The notes beneath the pieces are model-generated. The model saw only the letters and a list, made by a program, of their open reading frames with translations. It was not told the origin of the DNA and searched no databases. Below, piece by piece: positions 46,490-56,915 of a DNA stretch of 64,000 nt (position 1 is its first letter; every line of letters starts with the position of its first letter). This stretch comes from Plasmodium coatneyi (Eukaryota > Apicomplexa > Aconoidasida > Haemosporida > Plasmodiidae): assembly GCF_001680005.1 (NCBI RefSeq), contig NC_033556.1:248001-312000 (forward strand). The letters run 5' to 3'. A program made the position numbers and the translations under genes.

Positions 46490-47334
46490 GCGAAGACTCA
46501 ACAGGGAGGCCATTTCCGCTTTTTCCACGGGACATCCGTCTGTCATTCGTTCGTTTCAGCGTTAAGACGTTACTGCGTTCGTCATTTTTTCTATTTCATT
46601 TTTTCGTCTCACTCGATTGTGCTACATTTGCACATTTTCACATTTGCACACGCGTGTATGTTAAATGCCCACCGCTGGGGAAGGACTCCCTTTTTTTTTC
46701 CGTGTGGAAGGGGCGCAACTTCTACCAGGCAACTTTTTACCACTGAATGGATGAACTTAAGTATGGGTAAATGGGTCAATGGTAAAAAATAATTGCTCTT
46801 TTTTTTTTTTTTTTTCCCCCTTTTTCTTGTAAAAATTGTAACATTTTTTTTTTTTTTAATTTCTACTAGTACTGTGTGTGTGCTGGCACAGTTGTCCGAA
46901 AAAAAAAAAAAAAAAAAAAAAAAAAGTTGCAATTTTTACACCCAAGGTGGAACAGAAAAGTTGTCGTTGTTCTACCCATGATGGGATAAAAAAGTCGCGA
47001 TTTTTTCTAATGTGCAGAAGAAAAAAAATCTATACAATTTTGCTAAAGACTAATTCTGCTAAATATAGCTATTCATAGCGACAAAATGAGAACTGCTTGA
47101 TGTTCTCCTGCTGAGACATTCCAACCGCGCGATCACGTGGCTATCCTTTGTGTCCATTCAGATTTGTCCGTAACCCGTTTTAACCCATTTGGACTCATTT
47201 CCCCTGGGTAGGGGACTCCCTACATATGCTTACACAGCCAAACGTGATAAAAGAAAAAAGAAAAAAACTGCACACAATAAGAATGCCTCCACTCCCAGAC
47301 AAAGCAAAAACACTCAACAGCGGAAAATCTAAAA
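46490..47334. other. Intergenic region between the two small + genes
   Basis: About 0.85 kb. It contains a T run at 46798-46815, a T run at about 46846-46858 and an A run at 46900-46925. No protein-like ORF beyond homopolymer artefacts. Confidence 0.75.
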
Positions 47335-47887
47335 ATGGACACCAAATCTAACGAAAACATAGATAATAAAGAAGACAAGAACATCGATATTAAGAAGAAA
47401 AAAAAAAGAAGAAAAAAAAAAATTATAATAAACGTTCGAAAGAAAGTTCTGCGAAAGGAGGAAGTAACTGTTGAGGATGTTTCCAGTTCGAATGCGCTGG
47501 GCGAAAGTCTGACGGATAGTCGGAATGGGAAAGGCGCTTCAAGAGGGAAGTACGTTCGCAGGAATAGTAATTCTAAGGAGCCCACCAAGGCAGCCAAGAA
47601 GGCTCGCTTCTTCGATCAGGAATACAACATCCGCGAGGTAAGAGGGAGCAATGAGGCGAAAGAGAAAAAATAAAAAGAAGGGGTGCATATAAGTGTGCCA
47701 GTATATGCGTGACTTCCTTTTCTTGCTACGTCCCTACACCGTCTCATCGGAAATGCACGTGCAACTGCGCAAATTGGTTCATCCTCCACGTTATTTGTTT
47801 CACTTAATTTTTGTCCTTCTCCCCCCTTCGCAGATACCAAACTGCCCCATTTCTGAGATGCTCATAAAGCGGAACAAAAAAAAATGA
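47335..47887 (+). CDS. Small lysine-rich basic protein, two exons
   Basis: Exons 47335-47637 and 47834-47887 give 118 residues. The phase-0 junction is GAG|GTAAGA..TTCGCAG|ATA. The first 30 residues contain a run of Lys/Arg (KKKKKRRKKKIII) that would act as a nuclear or nucleolar localisation signal. The middle is Ser/Asn/Lys-rich and the end is IPNCPISEMLIKRNKKK. There are no membrane segments. The composition suggests a nucleolar or RNA-associated protein, but I do not recognise the family. Without the second exon the first one runs into its intron and ends after 112 codons. Confidence 0.75.
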
Positions 47888-48905
47888 ACAACTGCACACA
47901 AGATATTTTTGCTACCCACACTCTGTGATGTCTTCTTTAAAAAGGTGAAGGCGATAATTTCCACTGCGGTGGAAGTTTCGCCTCTTTGCTATGCATATTC
48001 AGGAGGAGATTACCTTCGTTGGCATCCTTAAGTGGACGCTCGCAAATGTGTTCCATAATGGAGCATAACGTGGAAGTGGGCAAGCCACACTTGGGGGTAC
48101 CCCCTTGGGCATTTCAACCCGTCAAATTTTGCTGATTGGCATCCAGTACGTGGCCTCTTACGTTCCTACAAAGAGGAAAATCATACAGTCCCCGCTATAC
48201 ACATGTACAAGTCGCATATTGGCAAATGGCCCATTTTTGACGAAAACGCCATTTGTAAGAAAATTTCCCCCACCAATGAAATAATGTCCAATTGGTCCTA
48301 ATTTTTTTCCCCTCAAGGGAACTCTTTCTCCCTCATCTTTGTAACGCCTACACCACGTTTGTCACCCCGCTGCCCCCTTTACAAGTCTTTACACATTTTC
48401 ATTTCTTTTTTTTTTTAAAGAAAAGTTAATTTTTATAAGTGATAGTTGTTACAATGCACAAAAAATGCATAAAAAAAAAAAAGAAAAAGTACCCCTGCCT
48501 TGCTAGGCAGCTGTGCTAGCGTATGTATATGCGTGCATGCACACATAGTTAATGTATATGCGAATATACAAACTTCTATATGCATAACGTGACCACAATG
48601 AAACAACCTCGATGGGGCAAACGTCTGGAACGTAATTCAAAAGTTATGATATCCCTCATATGACGTGGTTTCCGCGTTGCCTACGTTTCTTCATCCGGTG
48701 ATTTGCTTAACATGGGTCAAAGCAGCTACAGCAGCACCGGTTCCAAGCGGCTAATATTCACCCTTCAACACTTCTAATCTACGAAACGTTCTCGTAAAAA
48801 TTTCTCAAATGAGTATTCGCACTAACCGTGGGGGAATTTCCCCCCCTCCCCATGGCGTTTTTACTATGCCGCAAGGAAACCCTACCCATTTTATACCCTA
48901 TCGAA
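47888..48905. other. Convergent spacer, basic protein / RPL37
   Basis: About 1.0 kb between two 3' ends. It has A/T runs near 48408-48417 and 48471-48487. No coding signal seen. Confidence 0.75.
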
Positions 48906-49184
48906 TCATCTTTGCTTCGGTTTGGGGGTACTTCCCTCGGTGAATTTATTTTTCAATTTTCTTCTCAAAGTTTTAATATATCTACATCGGCCCGTTCCAA
49001 TAGTGTTTCTTCTTTTGGCTTTTATGGACCAGTTGAATCTTCTCTTCTTGGCACTTGGGTATCCACATGAAGCGCATTTTTTCTTTTGCAAATGATAACT
49101 CCTTTTCCCACACCTTATGCAAAGGAAGTGGCTCTTTCCATTTCGCTTTCCGAATGATCCTGTTCCCTTTCCTGCTTTACCCAT
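48906..49184 (-). CDS. RPL37: 60S ribosomal protein L37 (eL37)
   Basis: A complete 92-residue large-subunit ribosomal protein on a single exon with its ATG at 49184. It opens with GKAGKGTGSFGKRNGKSH, the conserved eL37 start, and has the zinc ribbon C22-x2-C25...C37-x2-C40 (CIRC and CASC). The highly basic centre (KAKRRNTIGTGRCRY) contacts rRNA in the family. Length matches eukaryotic L37 (about 92-97). It converges with the Lys-rich small gene. Confidence 0.98.
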   Translation of the reverse strand: MGKAGKGTGSFGKRNGKSHFLCIRCGKRSYHLQKKKCASCGYPSAKKRRFNWSIKAKRRNTIGTGRCRYIKTLRRKLKNKFTEGSTPKPKQR

Positions 49185-50709
49185 TGTTTACGTGGCGATG
49201 GTATTATATACGATTAAGTGGTGAACGGTAAGCTGTTTGTTTGTCACGCGCTGACGGTAGTAAATTATGCTTGTTTTACTTATATTCTCGTCAGTTATAT
49301 AAACAACATGAACACTTAATATAACTTCGTTGTTTTTTTTTTTTTTTTTTTACGAGGGAAACTTAAATAACTTCTCTTTCTCTGCTTTTGCGCGTGGGAA
49401 AAAAAAAAAAAGCGTTTCGCCTTATTTTTTTTTTTAAAAAACAATTGAGGATACGGATAATTAGTGGTCAAAACGTAAATTTTTTACGATGAACAGGTAA
49501 AAACGCTAATAACGGGGTTTCGATTGGGGTGACTTTTTTTTTTTATTTTTAAACCTTGCACTTCGTTCATGGAACAAAGGCGAACAAATGGGTTTGGGTT
49601 ACGGTATGCTCTTGCGTACGGTTATGCTTACGCCCCGCGTCGGGTAAATTATTTTTGCAAACTGGTTGGGAGGGGTACGGGAGGCGCTAAGTTTGAATAG
49701 GTGGGAAAAACTCCCATGATGGGTATATGCTCGTACGGTTGGCCTTCTACATGGAACGTAACGCAGCACATATATTTATACGTAGGTACATTTTTTCCAT
49801 ACCGTTCGCTTCGCACCGTGGAAAATGTGCCTTCCCGACAAACCTAGTGTGCCTCCGCATAATATATATCTTTTCCCCATTCGGCGTGAAAAAAAGGGGC
49901 ATATAGCGCTACATACGTGCTTATTCGTTACGCACTGTTTTCCTCCTGTTGGGTTTTACCTCATTTTATCTCCCCCTTTTTTTATGAAGCATAACATAAG
50001 CAACAACCCCGTCAGATATTCTCTCATATATGAATAATTATTACTCCCCCCGCTTACGTGCAAAATATACGACATTATATATATGCTTGGGGTGCCATTT
50101 TGTAGCCCCCCCAAAGGGGCAATTTCCTATGATGTTGCGCTTTCCACATATTATGCACCGTCATTTTGGCATTACACGAAATACGCACCTTCTGCGGGTG
50201 GAGCATCCTACTTCCGCCACAGCTGCGTCACTGCGCCGCTTTACATTTTAAAGCCTGTTCATTACACCAGGGGGTTATATATTCTTTTGCGCCCTCAAAA
50301 TGGTGAGGGGGGTAAAATAGCGCATTATTTATATTATATATATATACATCCCACCATCCACAACTCTCATTTGGTTTTTTTTTACCCCTCATGATGGTAA
50401 CAAAAAGTCACCTATAAACGTATACATATATACAAATATTCGTACTTTTCCATTTTACGAAAAAAACTGAGAAAAGTAACCATTTTCTTTTCTCTTTACG
50501 AAGTAATTATTCCCACTTGGTCCAAAAAATGAACCAACTTGTTTGCGACCCCTCCCCCTTAATCACTCGATTATAATTTGACTCAAATCTTTTTTTTTTT
50601 AAAATGCGGAAAAAAAAATTATGAACAGGTTATATATTTTTTTTTCTACAAAATGTAAATAAATTGCTTCCCTTTTAATTGGTTACATTTCTCATATCAC
50701 GAAAAAAAA
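49185..50709. other. Intergenic region upstream of RPL37
   Basis: About 1.5 kb. A T run at about 49334-49350 and A runs at 49399-49411 lie near the RPL37 promoter side. ORFs at 49825-50394 (+) have no recognisable features. Nothing else is supported. Confidence 0.65.
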
Positions 50710-50856
50710 ATGCTTAGATTGAAAGGCACCTTAAGTAGAATAACCAAATTCAGTGAAATAACACAATGCTCCCAGGTTTATACTGATCCTTCGGGTGTTG
50801 CGCGTACCGTATTCTTAATAATAGACTCTTCTCCCGTGAGGTCTTTTGCTAAATAA
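50710..50856 (+). CDS. Possible 48-residue small protein
   Basis: An ATG at 50710, just after an A run (a common Plasmodium start context), opens 48 codons to TAA at 50854-50856. The N-terminus MLRLKGTLSRITKF has Leu, Arg, Lys, Ser and Thr but no acidic residue in the first 14, like a mitochondrial presequence. The rest includes a short hydrophobic stretch (TVFLIID). A downstream CTCAG acceptor-like site could extend it. No family is recognised, and a chance ORF is quite possible. Confidence 0.35.
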   Translation: MLRLKGTLSRITKFSEITQCSQVYTDPSGVARTVFLIIDSSPVRSFAK

Positions 50857-51083
50857 GGTGCCCACATTACCCAGCATATTACCGCTTCGCATAATGCAGC
50901 GCTAGCTCATTTTTAACGAGCAGGGAAATAGAAAAAGAAAAACCACAAATTGCAGTGCTCCTATGAACATCTTTTATTGACCACCTCAGCCACTAACTAA
51001 TGTGCAACAATTCAGATAGGTTAATCATTCTTCCTCCCCCGAACTCATTATTATATGTCCACACATTGCCCACTTTATCATTG

Positions 51084-51516
51084 TTATAAATACCCTATTT
51101 TGATAAAAGTTGTTCTAAATGGATCTACACTTTCATTGTAGAAAAGTAACATTTTTCGCATTTCGCACCACCGTTTTAGCGTTTCACCCAAGTAGACGCA
51201 AGATGCGCGTGCAAAGGAAAAGGCAAAACTAATGCGGAAAATATGACCGTTAAAGAACAACGCGTAATGAGCAAAAATTGTGAGCGTGGGTAGACCACCA
51301 AGGCTAATACCTAATTTGGGGGAATGCCAAATGGGGAAAACTGCACAGCAGCAAAAAAAAAAAATTCTTTCCACAGGGGTTATTATATACACCTCAGCAA
51401 AAATGTATTCTTTGACCAATGTTCTGTCCTCTCTTCACACATAGTTAACGCAGCACGTGCGCCGCTTGCACAGATTTACTGCTCCAAATTACACTTTCAA
51501 TTGGCCTCCTTATCAT
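51084..51516 (-). CDS. Candidate 107-residue membrane protein with mitochondrial-type N-terminus, two exons
   Basis: Predicted minus-strand exons are 51450-51516 (ATG at 51516) and 51084-51340, phase 1 on both sides, with a GTTAAC..TGTGCAG intron preceded by a T-rich tract. The first 22 residues (MIRRPIESVIWSSKSVQAAH...) form an Arg/Lys/Ser-containing amphipathic segment like a mitochondrial presequence. Residues about 33-74 are hydrophobic and could form one or two membrane helices (SLGGLPTLTIFAHYALFFNG and FRISFAFSFARA). The C-terminal third is polar with KRWCEMRK. An alternative acceptor (TTAG, about 30 bases further in) is also in phase. I do not recognise the family; small novel subunits of respiratory complexes in apicomplexans look like this, but that is inference. 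The donor is weak. Confidence 0.5.
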
Positions 51517-51603
51517 GTTTTATCGTGGGGCATTTTACTACATGTCTCTTTCGTATGTGCATGATCCAGACTGGAATTGGCACAGTCACATATTGGCAAT
51601 TTT

Positions 51604-51605
<2 letters not shown>

Positions 51606-51640
<35 letters not shown>

Positions 51641-51727
51641 AAAAAAAAACAAAAAAAAAGAAAAAAAAAAAAAAAAAAAAAAGAAAAAAAAAAGAAGAAA
51701 AAAAAAAGAAGAAAAAAAAAAAAAAAA
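51606..51727. repeat. 122-bp nearly pure A tract
   Basis: An almost unbroken A stretch on the + strand, interrupted only by a few G, C and T bases. It lies between the 5' end of the small 107-residue gene and the 3' end of the La-related gene. ORFs through it encode only Lys or Phe and are artefacts. Confidence 0.95.
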
Positions 51728-51852
51728 TGGGGCAAAACGTGTAAAGCGGTCTATATGACTCACCCAAGTGGTATACTGCCCCTAAAAAAATGGGGTTATC
51801 ATCCTACCCCCTTTCACCTTCTCTCTTTCTTTTATCTCCCCCGCTTGATCAA

Positions 51853-54800
51853 TTAAAAAACGTTCAACTTCCAACAGAACTGATCGTCGCGTTTCCTAAA
51901 CAGGGAGACATTCTCCTTCATCAGTTTGTCTATACACTCAGGAGGGGCATCAACGTTGGTTAGTTTTTTGCACGAATCCATAATGTCCACATAGGAGTAC
52001 TTCTTCCTATTTTGCGTGTTGCCACTGGGATTGTTTTCATTGGATGCGATGCCTCCGTTGACAATGCCACCATTTACATTAGCGTCCTCCACTTTGTTTT
52101 TATTCTTTGGGGCTTTCTTCTCGTCCGAGTTGACTGCACCTTTGTCTTTATTAGAGGCAATTTTGTTGGCGAAATTTTTCTTCGCAGGGCCCATTCTTGG
52201 GGACACTCTGTTGGAGTGGTCCTTGCAATCAGTGCTACCAGGCTGCTCACTTTTTGCATGAGAGTCCTTCCTATTTTTTTTCTCCACGTTTTGATCATCA
52301 TTTGGGTTGTTGCCTTCTTCCCCATTTTCAACTTCGGTGCATTTTCCATGTTCCTCCTCATTATGATTACTGTCCTCATTGTTCTTCTCTGCGCTGGCGT
52401 CATTTTCGAAATCGCTGTGCGTGAGGGGGTGCCCTTCCTCCGTTTCATTCACTTCGCAAGATTCGCTCCTATCGAGCGGTTTCTTCCTCTCGTCCTTCAT
52501 TTTGGCTACCTCGTTGCTGCCCAAATCTGTAGACACAGCAGCGGAGTCGTCCTTCTTCTTGTTCTCGCTCTTTTTGTCACCGCTTTTCCTTGCGCTGTTT
52601 TTTTTATTATAATAATTTTTTCCACTCTTCTTTTCAAGCGCTTTGTTTTCATTTTTCGCCACCACGCTGTTATTACCGTTACTGTCATACGCCATTAGGG
52701 GGTCCTTTTTATTAAGCTTGTTGTTGTTCGTGAGGAGTTTGTTACCATTCTTGCTGTACTCACCGTTGGTCTTCATGGCGCTTTTATTATTACTGCTGCA
52801 GTTGTTGCCGCTCCCTGCACTTCCCCCACTTCCTCCATTTGCATTGCTCCCACCGTTACTTCCATGGTTGCTTGTGTTGGCTGCACCGTTGCCACTACTT
52901 CCATTTGTACCACTCCTGTTGTTTCCACTCCCGTTGCTGTTGCTGCTCGCCCCGTGGCCGTTATTGTTTCCGCTGTTGTTGTTGTTATTGTTGTTATTTC
53001 CATTGTACGTGCTGCTGTTACAGTTGCTGCTGCTTCTACTTCTGTTGTTCTTCCCTGCGTTGGCTCCGTTTTCGTTGGCACCTGCCCGGTTGTTCTTACT
53101 ATTCGCGCTGTTCCCCGTGCCTGCTGCGTTTATACCACCTTTTCCACTATCGGCATCCTTCACACCTTTGTTCATTCGATTATGGTGGTGTGTTGTCCCT
53201 GAACCATTGGTCGATCCTACTCCCTTCTCATTCAGTCCATCCGCATGATGGTATTTCCTCCCGTCATCCATATACTTGTCCCCCTTATTGTTTCCTCCTC
53301 CGTCATGGTACACACTGCCGTGCATGTTATTTCCGTGCATGATATTGCCGTACATATTATTTCCGTACATGTTACTAAAAACGTTATTGTAATTACTATA
53401 CGGATTGGTAAAATAGCCCGTCGCGTTATTAGTTGCTCCGCCTGCCCCTCCCTGGGATGCTCCCGCACCAACTGAACCCGCCATAGCGGCATTGTTAAAA
53501 TTGTTGTCACTGATTCTTCCCATATTGTTCCCGTCACCACCTCCACCTCCCCTGGAGTATTTACCCCCTTTGTTGTTATTGTAACTGTGCTTGTTCTTCA
53601 TTTCGTTCAACGGACCATATGCATTCGAATACATGTTGTACCCTCCACCGAAGGAATCACAAAAATTTACATTTGGGTACATGTTATACGCTGCGTTGTT
53701 CATCCCATAGTTGTAATAATTCATATATGCATCAAAGTTCGAAGGAGCATTACTGGCTGACCCACAGTGTCCATAAATATTACCGTCATAGCCATTCATC
53801 GCGTTGGGCAAATAATACATGTTGTTAAAATTCATGTATTGCTTTGGTCCTATGGGTATTCCTGCACCGGGCATCATATTTAAATGACTGCCACCGGTTG
53901 TTCCTGCGATGCTGCCGTTTGAGGTGGCCGTTGCTGCGTTGTTTGTGGTGGTGGACCCACCAGCACCAGTGGAGGTGGAAGAAGCCATGGGTGGCACAAC
54001 ATTGGAGGAGGTCGAATTGTGCGCTCCAACAACTCCTGAGATGGATCCAGTGCCAACACCAGTACCTGCCACACTACCGCCATGTGTACTTCCTCCATTC
54101 ATACTGGCACCACTCACCCCGTTCATAACACCTCTTCCGTTCGTTCCGATGACGGATGCGTTCGTGTTGCTGCCACCGTTGTGGTTTCCCCCACTGACAC
54201 TGTTACTGCCCCCTACGACGGTACCCGACTTGAAAATGTTGTTCTCTATAATGTTCTGTATCCTCTGTGTGGTCTTAATTCGCACGTTTAGCTTCTTATC
54301 GTTCACGGATTTGGTTTTTAAATACTGCGCTAGGGACTCCGTCTTCTTTTCATTCCTCAGGGTGATGAAAATGGTGTTATTCACGTCGTTCCTAATATTT
54401 AGAACGTCCGTAGGTTGGATATCGGGGCTGCTCAGCACGATACTTTTAACCGTGTTGGTGTAGTGCGAATTAATATCTCTAATGATTATTACGTTTCTTT
54501 TATTGTTCAAATTGAGTAAGAAGTTTTTGTTGTCCTCTTCGAAGGGGATCTTTGCGTTGTTGCTGGCCAAATCGACTGTGCCACCTTTAGCAGCGTTATC
54601 GTTACTTTTACCTTCGATACCTTTTCCCTTGTCTGCAGGGGGGGGGAAGTACCTCTTCCTGCTGCATCTGTCACGTCGGACTCCAACACGTTGTCCTCCC
54701 TCTTAAGTGAAGAACATTCCGCCTTGATGGCATCTACTGTTGGTGAGACTACTTTCTTATCCCCTTCACCTTTAACGGGATCTTCCCCCTCCTGTGCCGA

Positions 54801-56915
54801 CGATGTGTCATTCACTCCCACATGACTGGCACTACCATTAATGCTGCTTCCCTTCCCATCGGCAGAGACAACTTGTTGTGGACTGGCCACCTGCAACGTG
54901 GCAACGTCCGCCTCTGCTTCCCCTTTTTCCGTCTCTTCAACAGAACCCTCCTCTTCCTTCTTCCCCAAGTTGATGCACTTCAAGTCGTTTAGCACGTTGG
55001 CCAAAATGGTTGTATTGTTTTGCACGTTGCTATTAACGAGCGGTGATATATACGGATGTTTGGCAATCACATCTATGCTAAGCTTCACATTATTATACAT
55101 AAAGTATAACAAATAATCATCCGTCATTATGTTTTCCCTTTTGAATATTTCAATCACTCTGTTTTTTATTTCGCTGTACATATTAGACGAGGTCATATTT
55201 TTGTAATTTTTCTTCTTATTCTTCTCATATAGGTACTTCTTATTCCTCCTATTTTTCAAACTGTCATGGTAGACGTTGTGTGCATTAGGGTTGTAGTTCG
55301 ATCCGCCAAAGTACATGCTATTCATATTGTAGTAATAATAATTGAAGGGGAGATAATTGTAGAAGTCGTTCACCATGTTGTTGTAGTTAAAGCGGGCATC
55401 ATAACTACCATCGTTATAACCGTCCGGTCCGACTGCCCCTGCTGTAGCGACGGAGGATGCTCCAGACGTGGCTGCAGGGGGGGTTGTCCCAGACGCACCA
55501 CCATTAGTAGCACCATTAGTAGCACCATTAGTAGCTCCATTAGTAGCTGCATTAGTAACTCCACTAGCACCTCCTGCACTACTGCCCGTGCCGGCACCAC
55601 CTCCCCCACCGGAAGACGACGCTCCGCCGTACATTTTGCTGGACGAATAATAATTAGATAACTCCACATTCTTACCCTCACTATCATCCACGTAATAACT
55701 ATAAGGATAATTGCAGCCATAATTAGGCAGGTAATTATAATTGGGGTTGCTATTACTGTACATTACCATATTATTCATGGGATCCATCATGATTCCTTCA
55801 TTGGGGTTGTTACTACTGTTATGGTTGTTGAACCCATCGTAGGTTAATGAACTGCTATTGTGACTGTTGCTGTTTATGCTTCCACTAGTGTTTGCGTTGC
55901 CATTTCCGCTACCATTTCCGTTGCCGCTGAAATTTCCACCCATATTGCTGCTCATACCTGCAGTAACGTTGCTGTTGAGCATACTGGGTGGCGGCCCTTT
56001 GTAATTCTTCCCCCCCTTTATGTTATAATTATTCTTACCACCCTTATAATCATACTTGTAGTTACCCTTACCTGGGTAGTTACCCACATTTCCGTTGTTG
56101 GCGTTGCCGTTGCCGTTGTTGGGTCCTCCGTTGTATCCCCCATCAAAGTTCTTACCCTCCCCTTTGACAAAGTTTCGTTTTTTATTCGCATCCTTGGCAG
56201 CCGCTGGGTGTTCACCGTTCACGTTGTTTCCTTTCGCGTACTGGTACACCACCCCGTTGTTCTTCCCGCTATCCACGTTACCACCATGGTTACCGTTACT
56301 GTTATTTTTGCCACTCCTCCAGTCATTGTTTGTATTGAAATTGCCGTAGTAGGCACTACTGCCGGAGGGGTCACTCTTATCCGATTTGTTCCCAAGCTTC
56401 TTCTCCTTCACGCCTTTTCCATGACCCTGGGCAGTGCCACCCTTTACGCTACCACCGCCAACACTGCTAACGTTGTCATTATTCGTGATGGCAGACGCAT
56501 TGCTGTCCTCTTCGGCCTTTCCCTTTTCGACGCTTCCTTCTTCCACGCATTGGTTCTTCCTCGCGGCGCCACTACCGTTGTCTACGTCATCCGTGTTCGG
56601 AAGCTTATTATTTTTTTTTTTCTTTTTCTTGTCCTCCTCTTTATCATCCTTCTGATTATTATCATCCTGATTTCCCTCCTCCAGGTTTAACTCATCACCC
56701 TTATTAGTCATGTTATCCTCTTCCTTCTCCTTCTTCACACTTGTCACGCACTTGGCTTGGCTCTTTTCATTTCCATTCTGCTCCAACTCATTGCTACTAT
56801 CGCAACAATTCTCCTCGCCTACACTTCCACTGTCTTTAACATTTTCTTCACTTCCTTTGGCTGTTCCGCCATTTTTTCCAACCTTCTTCCTGCTTGCGCC
56901 GTTGCTGCTGTTCAT
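51853..56915 (-). CDS. La-related RNA-binding protein (La motif + RRM-like), with an apparent frame break
   Basis: Two overlapping frames make one protein: 54507-56915 (N-terminal, ATG at 56915) and 51853 up to about 54646 (C-terminal). The frame switch fits the C9 run at 54638-54646 (G9 on +). The span of 5063 bases is one short of a multiple of three, so one extra C gives a single ORF of about 1687 residues. About residues 579-655 are a La motif winged helix (EIKNRVIEIFKRENIMTDDY ... VIAKHPYISPLV). An RRM-like fold follows at about 800-890 (RNVIIIRDIN ... TVKSIVLSS ... NTIFITL). La motif plus RRM is the RNA-binding La module of LARPs. The other two thirds are Asn/Gly/Ser/Lys low complexity with (Gly-Ala-Thr-Asn) repeats. 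A role in mRNA binding or translation is inference from the family. Confidence 0.82.
55501..55560. repeat. 12-bp tandem repeat inside the La-related gene
   Basis: Five tandem 12-mers of the type CCATTAGTAGCA (with small changes) encode a Gly-Ala-Thr-Asn repeat in the low-complexity N-terminal part of the La-related protein. The unit is a codon multiple, so copy-number change keeps the frame. Confidence 0.92.

Noticed and set aside
51497..51763. Poly-Phe/poly-Lys ORFs across the A tract
   Set aside because: Pure homopolymer translation; no protein.
52012..54128. Many long + strand ORFs opposite the La-related gene
   Set aside because: They are reverse-complement shadows of Asn/Gly/Ser low-complexity codons and encode Leu/Pro/Val/Cys-rich nonsense; the minus frame has the La module.
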